In this document: positions 52,212-63,065 of the stretch, one piece after another
Layout of the letters: each line of letters starts with the position of its first letter
Numbering within the stretch: the stretch's first letter is position 1
DNA from: Agapetus fuscipes
Lineage: Eukaryota > Arthropoda > Insecta > Trichoptera > Glossosomatidae
Length of the DNA: 64,000 nucleotides
Reading direction: 5' to 3'
NCBI GenBank assembly: GCA_951799405.1
Contig: OX637335.1
Location: forward strand, 23,068,342-23,132,341
Translations under genes and position numbers: made by a program
Notes under the pieces: generated by a model
What the model was told of the DNA's origin: nothing
The model's input: the letters and a program-made list of their open reading frames with translations, nothing else
Databases searched by the model: none

Positions 52212-52494
52212 TGTAAGATTGTAAATTATAGATAAATTAAATAACTTTAATTTTATGAAAACATATATTTGTTTAGAATTTAAGACAGTTGAAGTTGCTT
52301 ATTATTTATAGGAAACTACAATCACGTCGTTTAATTCTTTTTACAATCTTATCGACTTGCACGCGCACCGTCCGGCAAAATGGCTAATGGCTGTTCACCA
52401 GAAAGTAGGTAAATACCTGAGTGCCGACCGAGCGCTACAAATAAACAAGAATACCTATTAAAGGAGCTTAATACGTAGTTGTAGTTCCTTTACA
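52212..52494 (-). repeat. 5' LTR (283 bp)
   Basis: Same sequence as 44163-44445 as far as I can read. On the minus strand it begins TGTAAAGGAACTACAACTAC and ends ATCTTACA. Confidence 0.95.
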
Positions 52495-52611
52495 AGTATT
52501 TAATCCGTTTCATCACTGTCTACGATTATCTAAAAAAAAATAGCAATAATGAGGTTCTACGACAAGTAGAAATGTATACGTGTAGTCACTCAGTGCCACA
52601 AAAGATGATAC

Positions 52612-52850
52612 ATAATAAACTAAGTAAGAAAGATATATTAGCATTTAAGGCACACCCACAAACAGGCGCATGTAAGTTCACGCTTACACATGCTGCATGT
52701 CTTCATAAATTCAAAACAAAACCTCAAACGAACATAAACTTTCTCTCCTGCCGCCATTTTCTTACGTGTATATCGAAGTGGCATTGGCGCAAGTGACCTA
52801 AGTTTTTACACCATGAGGAGTCAGCCTCATACCAACTATTAGTCAAGGAA
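52612..52850 (-). repeat. R-family copy
   Basis: AACTAAGTAAGAAAGATATA to TACCAACTATTAGTCAAGGA; short deletion near CATTTAAGGCACACCC. Confidence 0.82.
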
Positions 52851-53244
52851 CACAAATATTTCAAAACGTGAAATAATAAATAACTAAATAACAATTAAAT
52901 TAAAATGCCCTAGCCGCCAACATTATAAATTAACCGCCATTTCTTTCGGTCCTAGCATACTTGTTTCATTTCACTCAGAGACTAAAGATAATCATAAAAT
53001 GACGTTAGTAAGCTCATTCATTCTCTGAGAAGGTATTGTTTACAATAAAATGATTCAGCTGTTTACCCAGTTGAAGGTTGCATTGTTTTTCAGATCATTT
53101 TTAATTGCTACAATATTTTCTAAAAATTATAATTTTGTAATATGTAGATAACAAATTGAGATTAATAAATTGAGATTTAAATCAAATATATATTTAGGTA
53201 CATCAGCGTAGCTTAAAAAACAATAACATAATGGCCTTGAAGAA
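52851..53244. other. No gene seen
   Basis: AT-rich; nothing recognised. Confidence 0.4.
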
Positions 53245-53395
53245 TTTTCTCTACGTTTCGTCAGAGTCATATCCGATGTCTTCAGGAGGCGTGTGTCTTC
53301 TATGAAGAAGAAACACGAACTGATGTCTGATGATGTGATGACGAACTGAACTGTGACTGTCGGATATGACTCTGACGAAACGTAGAAAAAATCGT
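53245..53395. mobile_element. Foldback element with 27-bp perfect arms (type 4)
   Basis: TCTACGTTTCGTCAGAGTCA (53250) with TATCCGA is mirrored by TCGGATATGACTCTGACGAA and ACGTAGA at 53361-53387. Contains CTGAAGACA - stem - CGAAACG on both strands. No ORF. Confidence 0.88.
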
Positions 53396-53569
53396 TCTTC
53401 TCTTTCCACGGTCAGTAACACTCGTTTTTTTTTTTTAATTCCAAAAAATGTCTAACGACCGTAATCATAATTTAAAATCTTTAGCCTTGAAGAATGTTAA
53501 ATGTAAGAAAATAACTAATTTATTTTCCCAGAAATCAAAGAACTTTTTCATTAAACTGTATCTGAGACA

Positions 53570-53605
53570 AAACATGGAGGTTCAGCCTTATACTAACCTA
53601 TTGGT
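53570..53605 (-). repeat. R-family 5' end fragment
   Basis: ACATGGAGGTTCAGCCTTAT and ACTAACCTATTGG only. Confidence 0.6.
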
Positions 53606-53649
53606 ATAGAACTGAACAAGGAAATATTATATTAATGATGTAAAAATAA

Positions 53650-53732
53650 AACACAAAGTTTTCTTCAGGAGTTGGTTTATTTCCTCGAGCTTTTCGATGT
53701 TATCACATCTTTATCAAGAGGGCAACTATTAA
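53650..53732 (-). repeat. TTGATAAAGATG-stem-GAAA fragment
   Basis: Minus strand: TTGATAAAGATGTGATAACA then TCGAAAAGCTCGAGG; GATGT/ACATC stem with a GATA loop. Ends in AAAATAAAACACAAAG on the plus strand side. Confidence 0.5.
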
Positions 53733-53734
53733 AT

Positions 53735-53980
53735 ATAATCTAAGTTGTTAATATATATTAACATTTAAAATTCAGCCCACAAACAGAGACTTGTTAGTTC
53801 GAGCTTACAAATGCTACATGTGTACTTATAAATTAAAATTCAAACCTCAAATGCACATAAACCCTGCAACTTTTGCCGGCCTTCCCTGAAACTGGGGGTT
53901 AAGTGAAATTGTGAAAGTGGCATTGGAAAAGTAAACATTTTTTTACATTATGGGTGGTCAGCCTCATACCAACCTATAAC
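53735..53980 (-). repeat. R-family copy
   Basis: AATATAATCTAAGTTGTTAA to CCTCATACCAACCTATAAC, with an extra TTAAGTGAAATTGTGAAAG segment. Confidence 0.82.
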
Positions 53981-54080
53981 AGATCTAAAATGAATCTTCA
54001 CTATGTCAATACACAAACCCTTTAACTTTTATTTTTAGGAAATACTATTAAGTTAATTTATTATACATAAGTTTAGTAAT

Positions 54081-54290
54081 AAATGGTTCACTTTGCCAAT
54101 GTCACCCCTGTTTCAGGGAAGGTCGGCAAGAGTTGCAGGGCTTATGCTCATTTGAGATTGTGTTTTATATTGTTGGTCCACATGTGGCATGTGTAAGCGC
54201 GAAATTATAAATGTCTGCTTGTGGAAATGTGTTTAATACGAATCTTAAATGATATAATCTTTGCAGCTTAGATTGAGATTTAGATTTGAC
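54081..54290 (+). repeat. R-family copy, 5' truncated
   Basis: AAATGGTTCACTTTGCCAAT to GCTTAGATTGAGATTTAGAT. Confidence 0.85.
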
Positions 54291-55105
54291 ATGAAAAATA
54301 TGATGAGAACCTAGGTGAGGTTTGTTTTCCGGAAATGTGCAAAAAACCAAGAACAAAAAAAATATATAAATTCAGGCAGAAAAACAAAACACGAAATCTG
54401 TGGAAATGTTAGCTAGCAACGCTCTCAGCTGTGCGCTGGTCCTGACAGTATCTCGGTATGGAGATCGCACAAATAACATATACCATGCGTCAATCAATAG
54501 GAGGGCATAACTTACGAATATTTTTGATTCATACAAGTCTACGTCAGCGACACCCACACAGCTGCTGTATGCTAATATATTTCGGGTTGGGGTTTTACAT
54601 AGAGAGCGTAGAGATGTGTGACAAATCGTGTCACCTATTCTAGAATTATCTTGACATCAAGTCACATTTGACAAAAAAAAATTGCTTGTGAGCCAAACAA
54701 CCGATAATAATCTGTATTTAATCTAGGACTATTTTAATGAACGCACTTTTCTCAAGTAAATTTTAGACCTTGTCATGATAAATATAACTGTCATTTGGTT
54801 ATGTAAAAAAATATTTAATAGATCATAGATACTTCATGTGCTTCTCTCTTACGATTTTTGTTTTCATTCCCCTTTACATCTCGTAAGTTCTCGTTTTCAG
54901 CTTTTCACTTTTCTATTAAACCCTTGCATTAAGTGATGGCTTTCGATTCTACATTAAAAGATCTCGATCGTATATCTAATACAAAAATTATTGAAGATAC
55001 AAAGTCAGCAAACACTCCTATCTCTGTGACATACTGAAATATACGAGTTGATACTTCAATGTTTACTAGCACATCCCTATGTCTCTAAAAAACGCGTAAG
55101 ATATG
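54291..55105. other. No gene seen
   Basis: Mostly AT-rich. 54995-55030 (AGATACAAAGTCAGCAAACA) may be a further degenerate part of the 184-bp repeat that follows. Confidence 0.4.
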
Positions 55106-55107
55106 TA

Positions 55108-55485
55108 CTAGCATACATGTTACATGTTAAAATTATAATGGATCACTTTTATCAGAAATAGTTAATCCATTTGGTAGTATCAGATACAAAACTCTCGGGC
55201 TTTTCTGCATGTGTAAAGAATACTGTGTTATGAAGATTAGCTAGACATCACATACAAGGACAGGATCAGATAAAAGGTCCTCACACACCCCTGGGTATGC
55301 ATGTTACGTGTAAAAACTCTAAACAGTCAGTTGTATCAGAAATACCTAATCCATTTGACAGGATCAGATACAAAGCTCTCGGGTTCTTCCGCATGTGTAG
55401 AGAATACTGTGTTATGGAGACCAGCCAGACACCTAACACAATTGCAAGATCAGATACAAAGTCCTCGCACACCCCTACTGGTCTA
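55108..55485. repeat. 184-bp tandem duplication, two copies plus a trace
   Basis: Copy 1 about 55108-55290, copy 2 about 55300-55485: ATCAGAAATAGTTAATCC at 55151 and ATCAGAAATACCTAATCC at 55335. Shared AGAATACTGTGTTATG and TCACACACCCCT/TCGCACACCCCT. Divergence around 20%, so old. ORFs here are chance. Confidence 0.85.
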
Positions 55486-56084
55486 GCACACATACCTGTG
55501 GACTAGCGGACGTGAGACGAGACAGGAAGAGAGCGTCCCATATTTTACTGCGGCCACGTAATACATGCAAGCACCAGTACCCCAAGTATAGAACAAAACT
55601 CTCAAACTCAAACAAAACGTTGTACAAAAACGTACGCAAGCTAATACGCTCACTGGAGGCTCTGTTTCAGTTTCCATACATTACTTGTTAAACGCTGTGG
55701 TGGAGTTTGTGCGAAAGTTTGATACTTGGGACTCAGGAGGCCAGAGGAGAACTACCCTGACCTTCAGAATTTACAATGGCAGAACCAAAATATGCTAACA
55801 CCTTTTTTTCCACCGCACCTCTTTTTCTTTTTCTTCTTTTTGGTCGCTATGCGCGCCGGTTCAAGGTCACGGCTTATCTGATGCATCTTCGAGATAAAAA
55901 GTGACGTTTCCCCGCTGGCGCATGGGAGGTATTCTCAGGGACATCCATATACATATTTAAATATAGCGTAGGTAAATAATGCATTGATTTTGAGTCGATA
56001 ATAATATTATTTTCATTTCAACCCCATGGTTTATGAATGACATGTGATTTATTCAAAATGCAAGAAGGCAGTAAACAGTTACTA
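55486..56084. other. No gene seen
   Basis: A GC-richer piece at 55840-55940 (GCTATGCGCGCCGGTTCAAG) shows no ORF or motif. Confidence 0.4.
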
Positions 56085-56327
56085 AAACTAAATCTAAATC
56101 TAAGCTGCAAAGATATGTATCATTTGAGATTCATATTAAATGCATTCCCACAAGCAGACACGCATAATTTCGCGCTCACACATGCCGCATGTGGACCTAC
56201 AGTATAAAAAGCCCAATCTCAAATGAACATAAGCCCTGCAACTCTTGCCGACCTTCCCTGAAACAGGGGTGACATTGACAAAGTGAACCATTTTTTACAG
56301 TATGGGTGGTCAGCCTCATACCAACCA
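56085..56327 (-). repeat. R-family copy
   Basis: AAACTAAATCTAAATCTAAG to GGTCAGCCTCATACCAACCA; very close to the 15507 copy. Confidence 0.88.
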
Positions 56328-56835
56328 TTTTAAATTAATTAAAAATTTAGATTTCACATTTTTGTTGATAATGTCAAGTACCTAAAGAGAATTATTTAGC
56401 AAAAAAACGTTTATTTACATATCTTTGATTCTTTTTCAACACATTGATTGTTTTTTTTATGTAACTGTATTAATCTCACAAAACAAATACATTAAAATTA
56501 GTGCAGTAGCAGATGTTTTAGTTAATCAACGTACTATATTTATATAGTTATTTTTTGGTCGTTTATGAGATTTTAAAACATATATTCAGAAATGCGAATT
56601 ATGTAACAAATTCGGGTTGATTTTATCAAAGTTTGCGATCCAAAAAGACTCCAAGCTCCTTTGATTTTAATTATTCTTTGAAGACAGGTAAACGCTTTGT
56701 CAAATCAGTTAACAATCTCGATTGCTGAAGAAAAGAATAGGGAGCCTAGAAATGAATTATTTATTGGAAGATTAAATTCAGGTAAAAAAGTCCGATCAAA
56801 AATGGCAATAGTATTTATATATACAAAATATAAAA
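56328..56835. other. No gene seen
   Basis: AT-rich; nothing recognised. Confidence 0.4.
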
Positions 56836-57132
56836 CCATTCCGTAGTCTCGTGGTTAGCGCTTTGGACACGTAAATGGAAGGTTGTGGGTTCGGATCCCG
56901 GCGGATCACAAAAAATATACCATTTATATTTTCAAATATGCTCTTCGCTGGGTTGAAAAATTCAAGTACCAATAACAACGACCGGTCACCGAAGGTCCAT
57001 CCAGCCTTACAGAAACTGGGTTTTGCTTGAAAATTGGTGCTTTCTATGGCAACGAATAAGCTCGCAAAGATAGGTGTGTGATTTGAGGTGTGATTCAAAC
57101 AAAAACAGCGCTCACTGCATAAATCATCCTAA
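56836..57132 (+). mobile_element. SINE B with tail 1, divergent
   Basis: Head ATTCCGTAGTCTCGTGGTTA, B box GGGTTCGGATCCC, body to GGTGCTTTCTATGGCAACG, tail TTTGAGGTGTGATTCAAACA to ATAAATCATCCTAAAATGA. No 5S head. Confidence 0.85.
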
Positions 57133-57715
57133 AATGATTTACTATAACCTTTGTATGTATGTAGGTATGTATGTGTAATATATATTATTGGTGATAGTAT
57201 TTGATTAAAGCAGGTATGTATTTCTTTTCCTGGAAACTGATTACTTTATTTTATTATTATTGTTGCGAATATGTAAGATGTTGTGTGGTTGTGATAGTGT
57301 AATAATAAGTCTCTCTAGAAGTGAGTAAACGCTTAAGTAGGTAATTTATGTTAATAATTATCTGCATTTGTTGCGAGAATTATCTTTATTTTTAGTATAA
57401 ATTAAGAACCAAAACTCCATGAATCTTTAGAAATATCTCAGCCGTTTAACTATACTGTGCAAATGTAAGTCTGAACCGAAATTGATAAAATTAGTGGTGT
57501 GAAATAAATAAACCGCAATTTTAACTAAATAAAACATAGCATTATTATTCCGGTTAATATTTCCATTAAAAAACAAGAAATATTTAAATACAAAACTATT
57601 CTTCCTTAAAATCACATTAATTGGAATTTGTAATTTTTTTTGTCATGAAATTAATAATTATGTAATCCTTTATTATATTACCCTACGTGGTCGTCAATCC
57701 CTTGGAGTTTCAATT
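57133..57715. other. No gene seen
   Basis: AT-rich with GTATGTATGTAGGTATGTAT at 57152-57171. Confidence 0.4.
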
Positions 57716-57727
57716 TTTACACAATCA

Positions 57728-57812
57728 AAATGTCCAGTGCGGGAATCGAACCCACGTTAGTCAATCAAATTGGATTACTCTCTTAGCCACCATGGCCACC
57801 AAGCTCTCTGAC
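57728..57812 (-). repeat. tRNA-like sequence, probable fourth SINE head (D)
   Basis: Minus strand: TTGGTGGCCATGGTGGCTAA (A-box region), then GTGGGTTCGATTCCCGCACT (B box and T arm). Spacing fits a tRNA-derived promoter but arms do not fold as a functional tRNA. Confidence 0.5.
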
Positions 57813-58614
57813 TGGCATGAAAATTTCAGTATTTAAACAGTGTACGAGTAAAAACCTTATACCTAAACGATGATTTTCTCCCACCTTGACATGTCAACAG
57901 TGGCTGAGGGGTTAACAATTCGGAAAATGAATACACATTTTAAGGGCTCTAAACCGGACACAATTTTTTTTTCTTTTTACTTTTTTATTTATTAAAATAT
58001 AACAGAATAGAAAAAAAAATTAAGAAAAAAGTCAAAATGGAAGAAAAAATATTTTAGAGGGGTTGGGCTGCGTAGCAGCCAGGGGTGGAGCCCCTAGTCA
58101 ATAACAATGTTTGTTTATGGGTCACTTTTTGGGTTACCGATCCCGTTTCAAAATGAGCGTGGATATATATTTTGAAAATGGTTATTATACATTCACTGTG
58201 GTGTAAGACTTTATTTTGTTGTTTGGCTTTTGATGATTCCAGGATTGAATATTTGATGGCTTTGCTGACGTCATGGATCAATCTAGAAACTGCACTCAAT
58301 AAATATCAAGTCGTCGACACTTTCGGGGAAAACAATCGTCAAAATAGATTATTTAAATCAGAGTGTGTAGAGAGGAGACCTAAAAATAAATGGCACTCCT
58401 TCTCGCGGACGTCATAGCCTGGGGAAATCAGAGCCCACTTAAAACACGACTTCCTACATTTTGTTTATATGCCAAACAACGTGCAACCATATAAATAATT
58501 GAAGAAGTTTTTTTATAGATTTACCAGGAATAGAACGGTCCTCAGTCTCGTGTTTTCACAGGAAACTAGCATTTTTTATCCACTGTTACTTCTACTTTCA
58601 TCGCTTCAATCAAA
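57813..58614. other. No gene seen
   Basis: GTGGCTGAGGGGTTAACAAT at 57900 is another A-box-like piece. The 81-codon frames at 58054-58299 and 58172-58417 show no domain. Confidence 0.4.
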
Positions 58615-58616
58615 CT

Positions 58617-58801
58617 AATCATTTCAATTGAAGTGGAGGTTTCCCGAACTCATTTCTTGTGAAAACGGAGTAACCTTGCTGGTATTTTTTTTAAACCATA
58701 AACACCGAAACGGGGAATCATTTCCGACACCCTCGGTAGGATTCGAACCCGAGATCTCGGCATGCAATGCAAAAACTCTACCAACTGCGTTATCGACCGG
58801 G
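58617..58801 (-). repeat. SINE A, 3' truncated
   Basis: Minus strand: CCCGGTCGATAACGCAGTTG head, GGGTTCGAATCC B box, body to CTTCAATTGAAATGATTAG. Confidence 0.82.
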
Positions 58802-59029
58802 TTAGGTTTATTTTTTTTTAACTCATAGCTGCATTATATAACTATTGAATGAGAAAATTTTAAATTCAAAAAGTACATAAATTGTTTATAAATAAAATAA
58901 AATGTAGCTACTTCAAGTGTTAAATCTGCAAGTGTAATGAAAATACGGGTAGGTGCTAGCTTGTTATGGTTTCTTTTAAAAAAAACATCTTTGCCCCCCG
59001 ATGGGAAACTCTCATTAACATTATAATTT

Positions 59030-59346
59030 TTTTTTTTAAGAAATCCTGTGCAGGAGACTCCCTAGATTATAGAGACTATAGGGGTCTATGACACTTGTCG
59101 TAGTGCCGCAGAGGTGTACGAGCTTGGTCGTCGCTACAAAGCGCCAATACTCAAGCAAGACCCAGTTGTTGTAAGGCTGGATGGACCTTTGGTGACCGGT
59201 CATTGGTACAGGTTTATGAATTTTTCAACCCAGCGAAGAGAAAATTTGAAAATATAAATGGTATTTTTTTTGTGCTCCGCCGGGATTCGAACCCACAACC
59301 TTCCCATTCAGAGTCCGCAGTGTTACCACTGAGCTACTGACCGGTC
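59030..59346 (-). mobile_element. SINE B with tail 3
   Basis: Minus strand: GACCGGTCAGTAGCTCAGTG head, GGGTTCGAATCCC B box, GCGACGACCAAGCTCGTACA, then CCTCTGCGGCACTACGACAA to TCCTGCACAGGATTTCTTAA and A-rich. Best-preserved tRNA-like head of family B. Confidence 0.9.
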
Positions 59347-59890
59347 TCTATTAAAATGTAAAAAAAAAATTCATCACTGAGGATTATTATCTATATTATC
59401 TATTATCAAAGATATTAAACCATTTTTAAAACATTTGCGTCATATATTCACTCAATCAAATAATTAACAAGTACCTATATAAATGCATATCGCTGGGAAT
59501 TCAATCTTGTTTATTCGACATTATCTCTCTGAATACTCAAGATGTACAAAATATAAAAACTAGTTTGAGATGAGTGCTGACAATAATAGGAAAATCCTTC
59601 TTGATAATGAAAAGATCGTATTTTTAGTCTTATCAGAGTAATTTCCCATGAACAATGCTAGCTTGTATGTGTACTGAACCAATGCGTCTTATGAATGAAA
59701 GAAATTGAGGATAAAAGAAAAACAGCTTTGTTTTCGATTACTTGAGAATATTTATTTTATACCACAACATAAGTAATCATACCAATGGTTTTAAGACAAT
59801 TCCATTTTTAAAGGTATTTGAATCAAATGGTAGATAAGCCAAACAACCACTGGAAAGGGCGATATGTAGGCAAATAATACGCAACGCAAA
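59347..59890. other. No gene; possible MITE relic
   Basis: GTGTACTGAACCAATGCGTC and TTATGAATGAAAGAAATT near 59668 resemble the inside of the MITE at 63632-63896. Otherwise nothing. Confidence 0.4.
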
Positions 59891-59892
59891 AA

Positions 59893-60219
59893 ACGCAACT
59901 AAGCTACATATTTAGTGTAACTTCTTGCCGCGTTATCCCCGAAGGGGTCGCATGTGGCGAGTTGAACCTATTTATTTTTACAGGTAAGGGCCTTTTAAAG
60001 GCAAGCCTTACGCCAACCACTTCAGTTGAAGTGGAGGTTTCCCAGCTCCCGAGCGTGCTGGTACTCATTTCTTGTGAAGGCTGAGTAAACCTTGCCGGTA
60101 TTTTATTTGGGAGTTTGAAATAAACACCGAAACGGAAATCATTTCTGACACCCTCGGTGGGATTCGAACCCGAGCTTTCGGCATGGAATGCAAGCAGAAG
60201 AATGAGCTATCGACCGGAC
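59893..60219 (-). mobile_element. SINE A, full length
   Basis: Minus strand: GTCCGGTCGATAGCTCATTC head with a changed anticodon-arm region, GGGTTCGAATCCC B box, GAAGTGGTTGGCGTAAGGCT, end AGCTTAGTTGCGT. Confidence 0.88.
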
Positions 60220-60842
60220 AGTCAACAAATGAGGAAAAATAATACGTGACTGAAATAGCGAATTTGGAGCATTCGTCCATGTAGGTAACCACATGGAATT
60301 ATACAGGAAGCATACGACATGGAAACGTGGAGCGAGAAATTCTAAGGAATGATTTAATGACTTTTGTCAATGAGGCTAACACAGAAGTGGCAAATGGGAT
60401 AATACGAATTGGAAAATAGTTCCATATGGAAGCGTATTCAAATGAGGAGAGGCCAAAATGCATTATGTGTCTGTGGAAGCAAACTGATCACCGATACTGA
60501 GGATTCATGAGAATGCATGGAACGGTGTATTTTAGAAATACCGTAATTGTTAGAAATTTAAAATATTATACAAATGAGTGAGAACTATGTATATAAACAA
60601 TATTTAAAAAGTTTCAGTTTGTGTGAATAGAAAACAACAATAGAAATTAATTATATTTGTTAGGGTTTGGTAGTTCACACTGTGAAAGTCCATTGTATTT
60701 TTTTTTGTTTTTTTTTTTTTCAGTTTTTACCCTTAAATATTTCTTTGACTGGATGTTTTTTTTTGGCTTTTTAACATTTTTTAATATAATGAGGACGAAG
60801 TAAAAAACATTCAAGATTTTTAATTCTCTAAAATTTAATTCT
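60220..60842. other. No gene seen
   Basis: Nothing recognised; poly-T-rich patch at 60698-60722. Confidence 0.4.
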
Positions 60843-61088
60843 TGACTACAAGCTATGTATGAGGCTAACCCCTCATGCTGTACAAACTTGATTCGCTTTT
60901 GCCAATGCCACCCCAGTTTCAGGAGAAGGCGGCAGGAGTTGAAAAGTGTATTTTCATGTGAGGTTTGGTTAATTTTGTGAGTAGTACACATGTAGCATGT
61001 GTAAGCGCGAAATTACATCCGCCTGCTTGTGGGCATGCAATAAATATGACCCTTAAATTTCAAAATATCTTTGCAACTTAGATTATAA
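60843..61088 (+). repeat. R-family copy
   Basis: GACTACAAGCTATGTATGAG to TTTGCAACTTAGATTATAAA; second subfamily type. Confidence 0.85.
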
Positions 61089-61231
61089 AATATACTATAA
61101 TATGGAAGTGCTGACATAATATGAAAGATGACATCGTTAATTACTCATTATTACACGTGGGCTGTTCAAACAAATAACTAACTCTGCGTATTTAGGTAAA
61201 ATAAACAACTAAATAAATAAAATGGTAAAAT

Positions 61232-61375
61232 ATAGGATCCCACGTATCGTTCTTCAAGGGATCCCAACCGGAAGGAAATTTCCAGGAAGACCTCGCAAGA
61301 GATGGTGTGATAGCTGGCAGTCTGGATCACAGGAGGATGCAGCGGCACAAATTTCGAAGAAGAAGAAGAGATAAA
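61232..61375 (+). repeat. LINE C-terminal fragment
   Basis: Reads RIPRIVLQGIPTGRKFPGRP, RKRWCDSWQSGSQEDAAAQ and stop, then GAAGAAGAAGAAGAGATAAA: a G-R-P-R-K-R-W type LINE end with a GAA tail. Confidence 0.6.
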
Positions 61376-61457
61376 ATAAAAACGTCTTCACATACTTAAA
61401 CTTACTTAGATATATCTAGGAAGCTCAGAAATTTCTATAATAGTCTCGGCACGTAAT

Positions 61458-62643
61458 CAGGCATTGTGTATGTATGCAGGCATTGTGTATGTATGCAGGC
61501 ATTGTGTATGTATGCAGGCATTATGTATGTATGCAGGCATTGTGTATGTATGCAGGCATTGTGTATGTATGCAGGCATTGTGTATGTATGCAGGCATTGT
61601 GTATGTATGCAGGCATTGTGTTTGTATGCAGGCATTGTGTTTGTATGCAGGCATTGTGTATGTATGCAGGCATTGTGTATGTATGCAGGCATTGTGTATG
61701 TATGCAGGCATTGTGTATGTAGGCAGGCATTGTGTATGTATACAGGCATTGTGTATGTATGCAGGCATTGTGTATGTATGCAGGCATTGTGTATGTATGC
61801 AGGCATTGTGTATGTATGCAGGCATTGTGTATGTATGCAGGCATTGTGTATGTATGCAGGCATTGTGTATGTAGGCAGGCATTGTGTATGTATACAGGCA
61901 TTGTGTATGTATGCAGGCATTGTGTATGTATGCAGGCATTGTGTATGTATGCAGGCATTGTGTATGTAGGCAGGCATTGTGTATGTATACAGGCATTGTG
62001 TATGTATGCAGGCATTGTGTATGTATGCAGGCATTGTGTTTGTATGCAGGCATTGTGTATGTATGCAGGCATTGTGTATGTATGCAGGCATTGTGTATGT
62101 ATGCAGGCATTGTGTATGTATGCAGGCATTGTGTTTGTATGCAGGCATTGTGTATGTATGCAGGCATTGTGTTTGTATGCAGGCATTGTGTATGTAGGCA
62201 GGCATTGTGTATGTAGGCAGGCATTGTGTATGTATGCAGGCATTGTGTATGTAGGCAGGCATTGTGTATGTATACAGGCATTGTGTATGTATGCAGGCAT
62301 TGTGTATGTATGCAGGCATTGTGTTTGTATGCAGGCATTGTGTATGTATGCAGGCATTGTGTATGTATGCAGGCATTGTGTTTGTATGCAGGCATTGTGT
62401 ATGTATGCAGGCATTGTGTATGTATACAGGCATTGTGTATGTATGCAGGCATTGTGTATGTAGGCAGGCATTGTGTATGTATACAGGCATTGTGTATGTA
62501 TGCAGGCATTGTGTATGTATGCAGGCATTGTGTATATATGCAGGCATTGTGTATGTATGCAGGCATTGTGTATGTATGCAGGCATTGTGTATGTATGCAG
62601 GCATTGTGTATGTATGCAGGCATTGTGTATGTATGCAGGCACT
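61458..62643. repeat. Minisatellite, 19-bp unit, about 62 copies
   Basis: Unit GCAGGCATTGTGTATGTAT. Variants: TTTGTATGCAGG, GTAGGCAGG, GTATACAGG and single TATATATG. The pair GTAGGCAGG then GTATACAGG, exactly one unit apart, recurs at about 61718, 61870, 61965, 62250 and 62460, at spacings that are multiples of 19. Long frames on both strands are artefacts of the repeat. Confidence 0.97.
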
Positions 62644-62857
62644 ATATTTAGTTTCCTGACACATGAAACTCAATTCGCTCGCATGTAAGTGGAGTATTGC
62701 AGCCTTAATCGGGAACCATTTCTCAATTGCACTCACATACAGGGCTCGTCAACGAAAATGGGCGCAGATACATAACTTATGGAAAATCTTTACTCTTCCC
62801 TTTACCATTCATTTCTCTCATTAATTGTTTCCTTTTCTAAGCTCGCTACTTGTCCAA

Positions 62858-63058
62858 TTTTTGGGGAAATTTATTTTTCTTTTATTCGAGCCACTTCTAT
62901 TTAAGATCAGCATTCATCATCATGCCTATTTTGACTTGGCTTGGTGCTTCTGGTGAACCATTGTCGCAGGTTTATCAGCCACGATGTCCTTCGGCGTCCC
63001 TGAGATCTTCTTCCCTCAATCTAACCCTGTTTGATGGAGAAGGTGGTTTTTTTTCTCA
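62858..63058 (-). repeat. RTE-like LINE tail fragment
   Basis: Minus strand: TTCTCCATCAAACAGGGTTA, GGGACGCCGAAGGACATCGT, TTCACCAGAAGCACCAAGCC, AAATAGGCATGATGATGAAT. Reads IEGRRSQGRRRTSW, as at 40760. Confidence 0.75.
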
Positions 63059-63065
63059 TTTCTAA

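Larger units (their letters stand above)
44163..52494 (-). mobile_element. Ty3/gypsy-type LTR retrotransposon with defective pol
   Basis: LTRs of 283 bp at both ends (TG...CA) read as identical base for base; flanks duplicate AGTA (44159-44162 and 52495-52498). Reading on the minus strand: 5' LTR, 20-nt leader, gag (52191-51190), about 3.9 kb of non-coding repeat-rich DNA, a -1 frameshift site, pol (47190-44608), polypurine tract, 3' LTR. Order protease-RT-RNase H-integrase is of the Ty3/gypsy type. No env. Recent insertion but not self-sufficient because the RT active site is deleted. Confidence 0.95.

Noticed and set aside
51797..52216. 139-codon plus-strand frame
   Set aside because: Antisense of gag.
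59272..59346. Functional tRNA gene
   Set aside because: A and B boxes fit, but it is the head of a dispersed SINE with a constant downstream body, and the arms do not fold well.
61435..62736. Long frames of IHTQCLHTYTMPAY on the minus strand and VCRHCVCMQALCMY on the plus strand
   Set aside because: Forced by a stop-free 19-bp tandem repeat; open in several frames on both strands.
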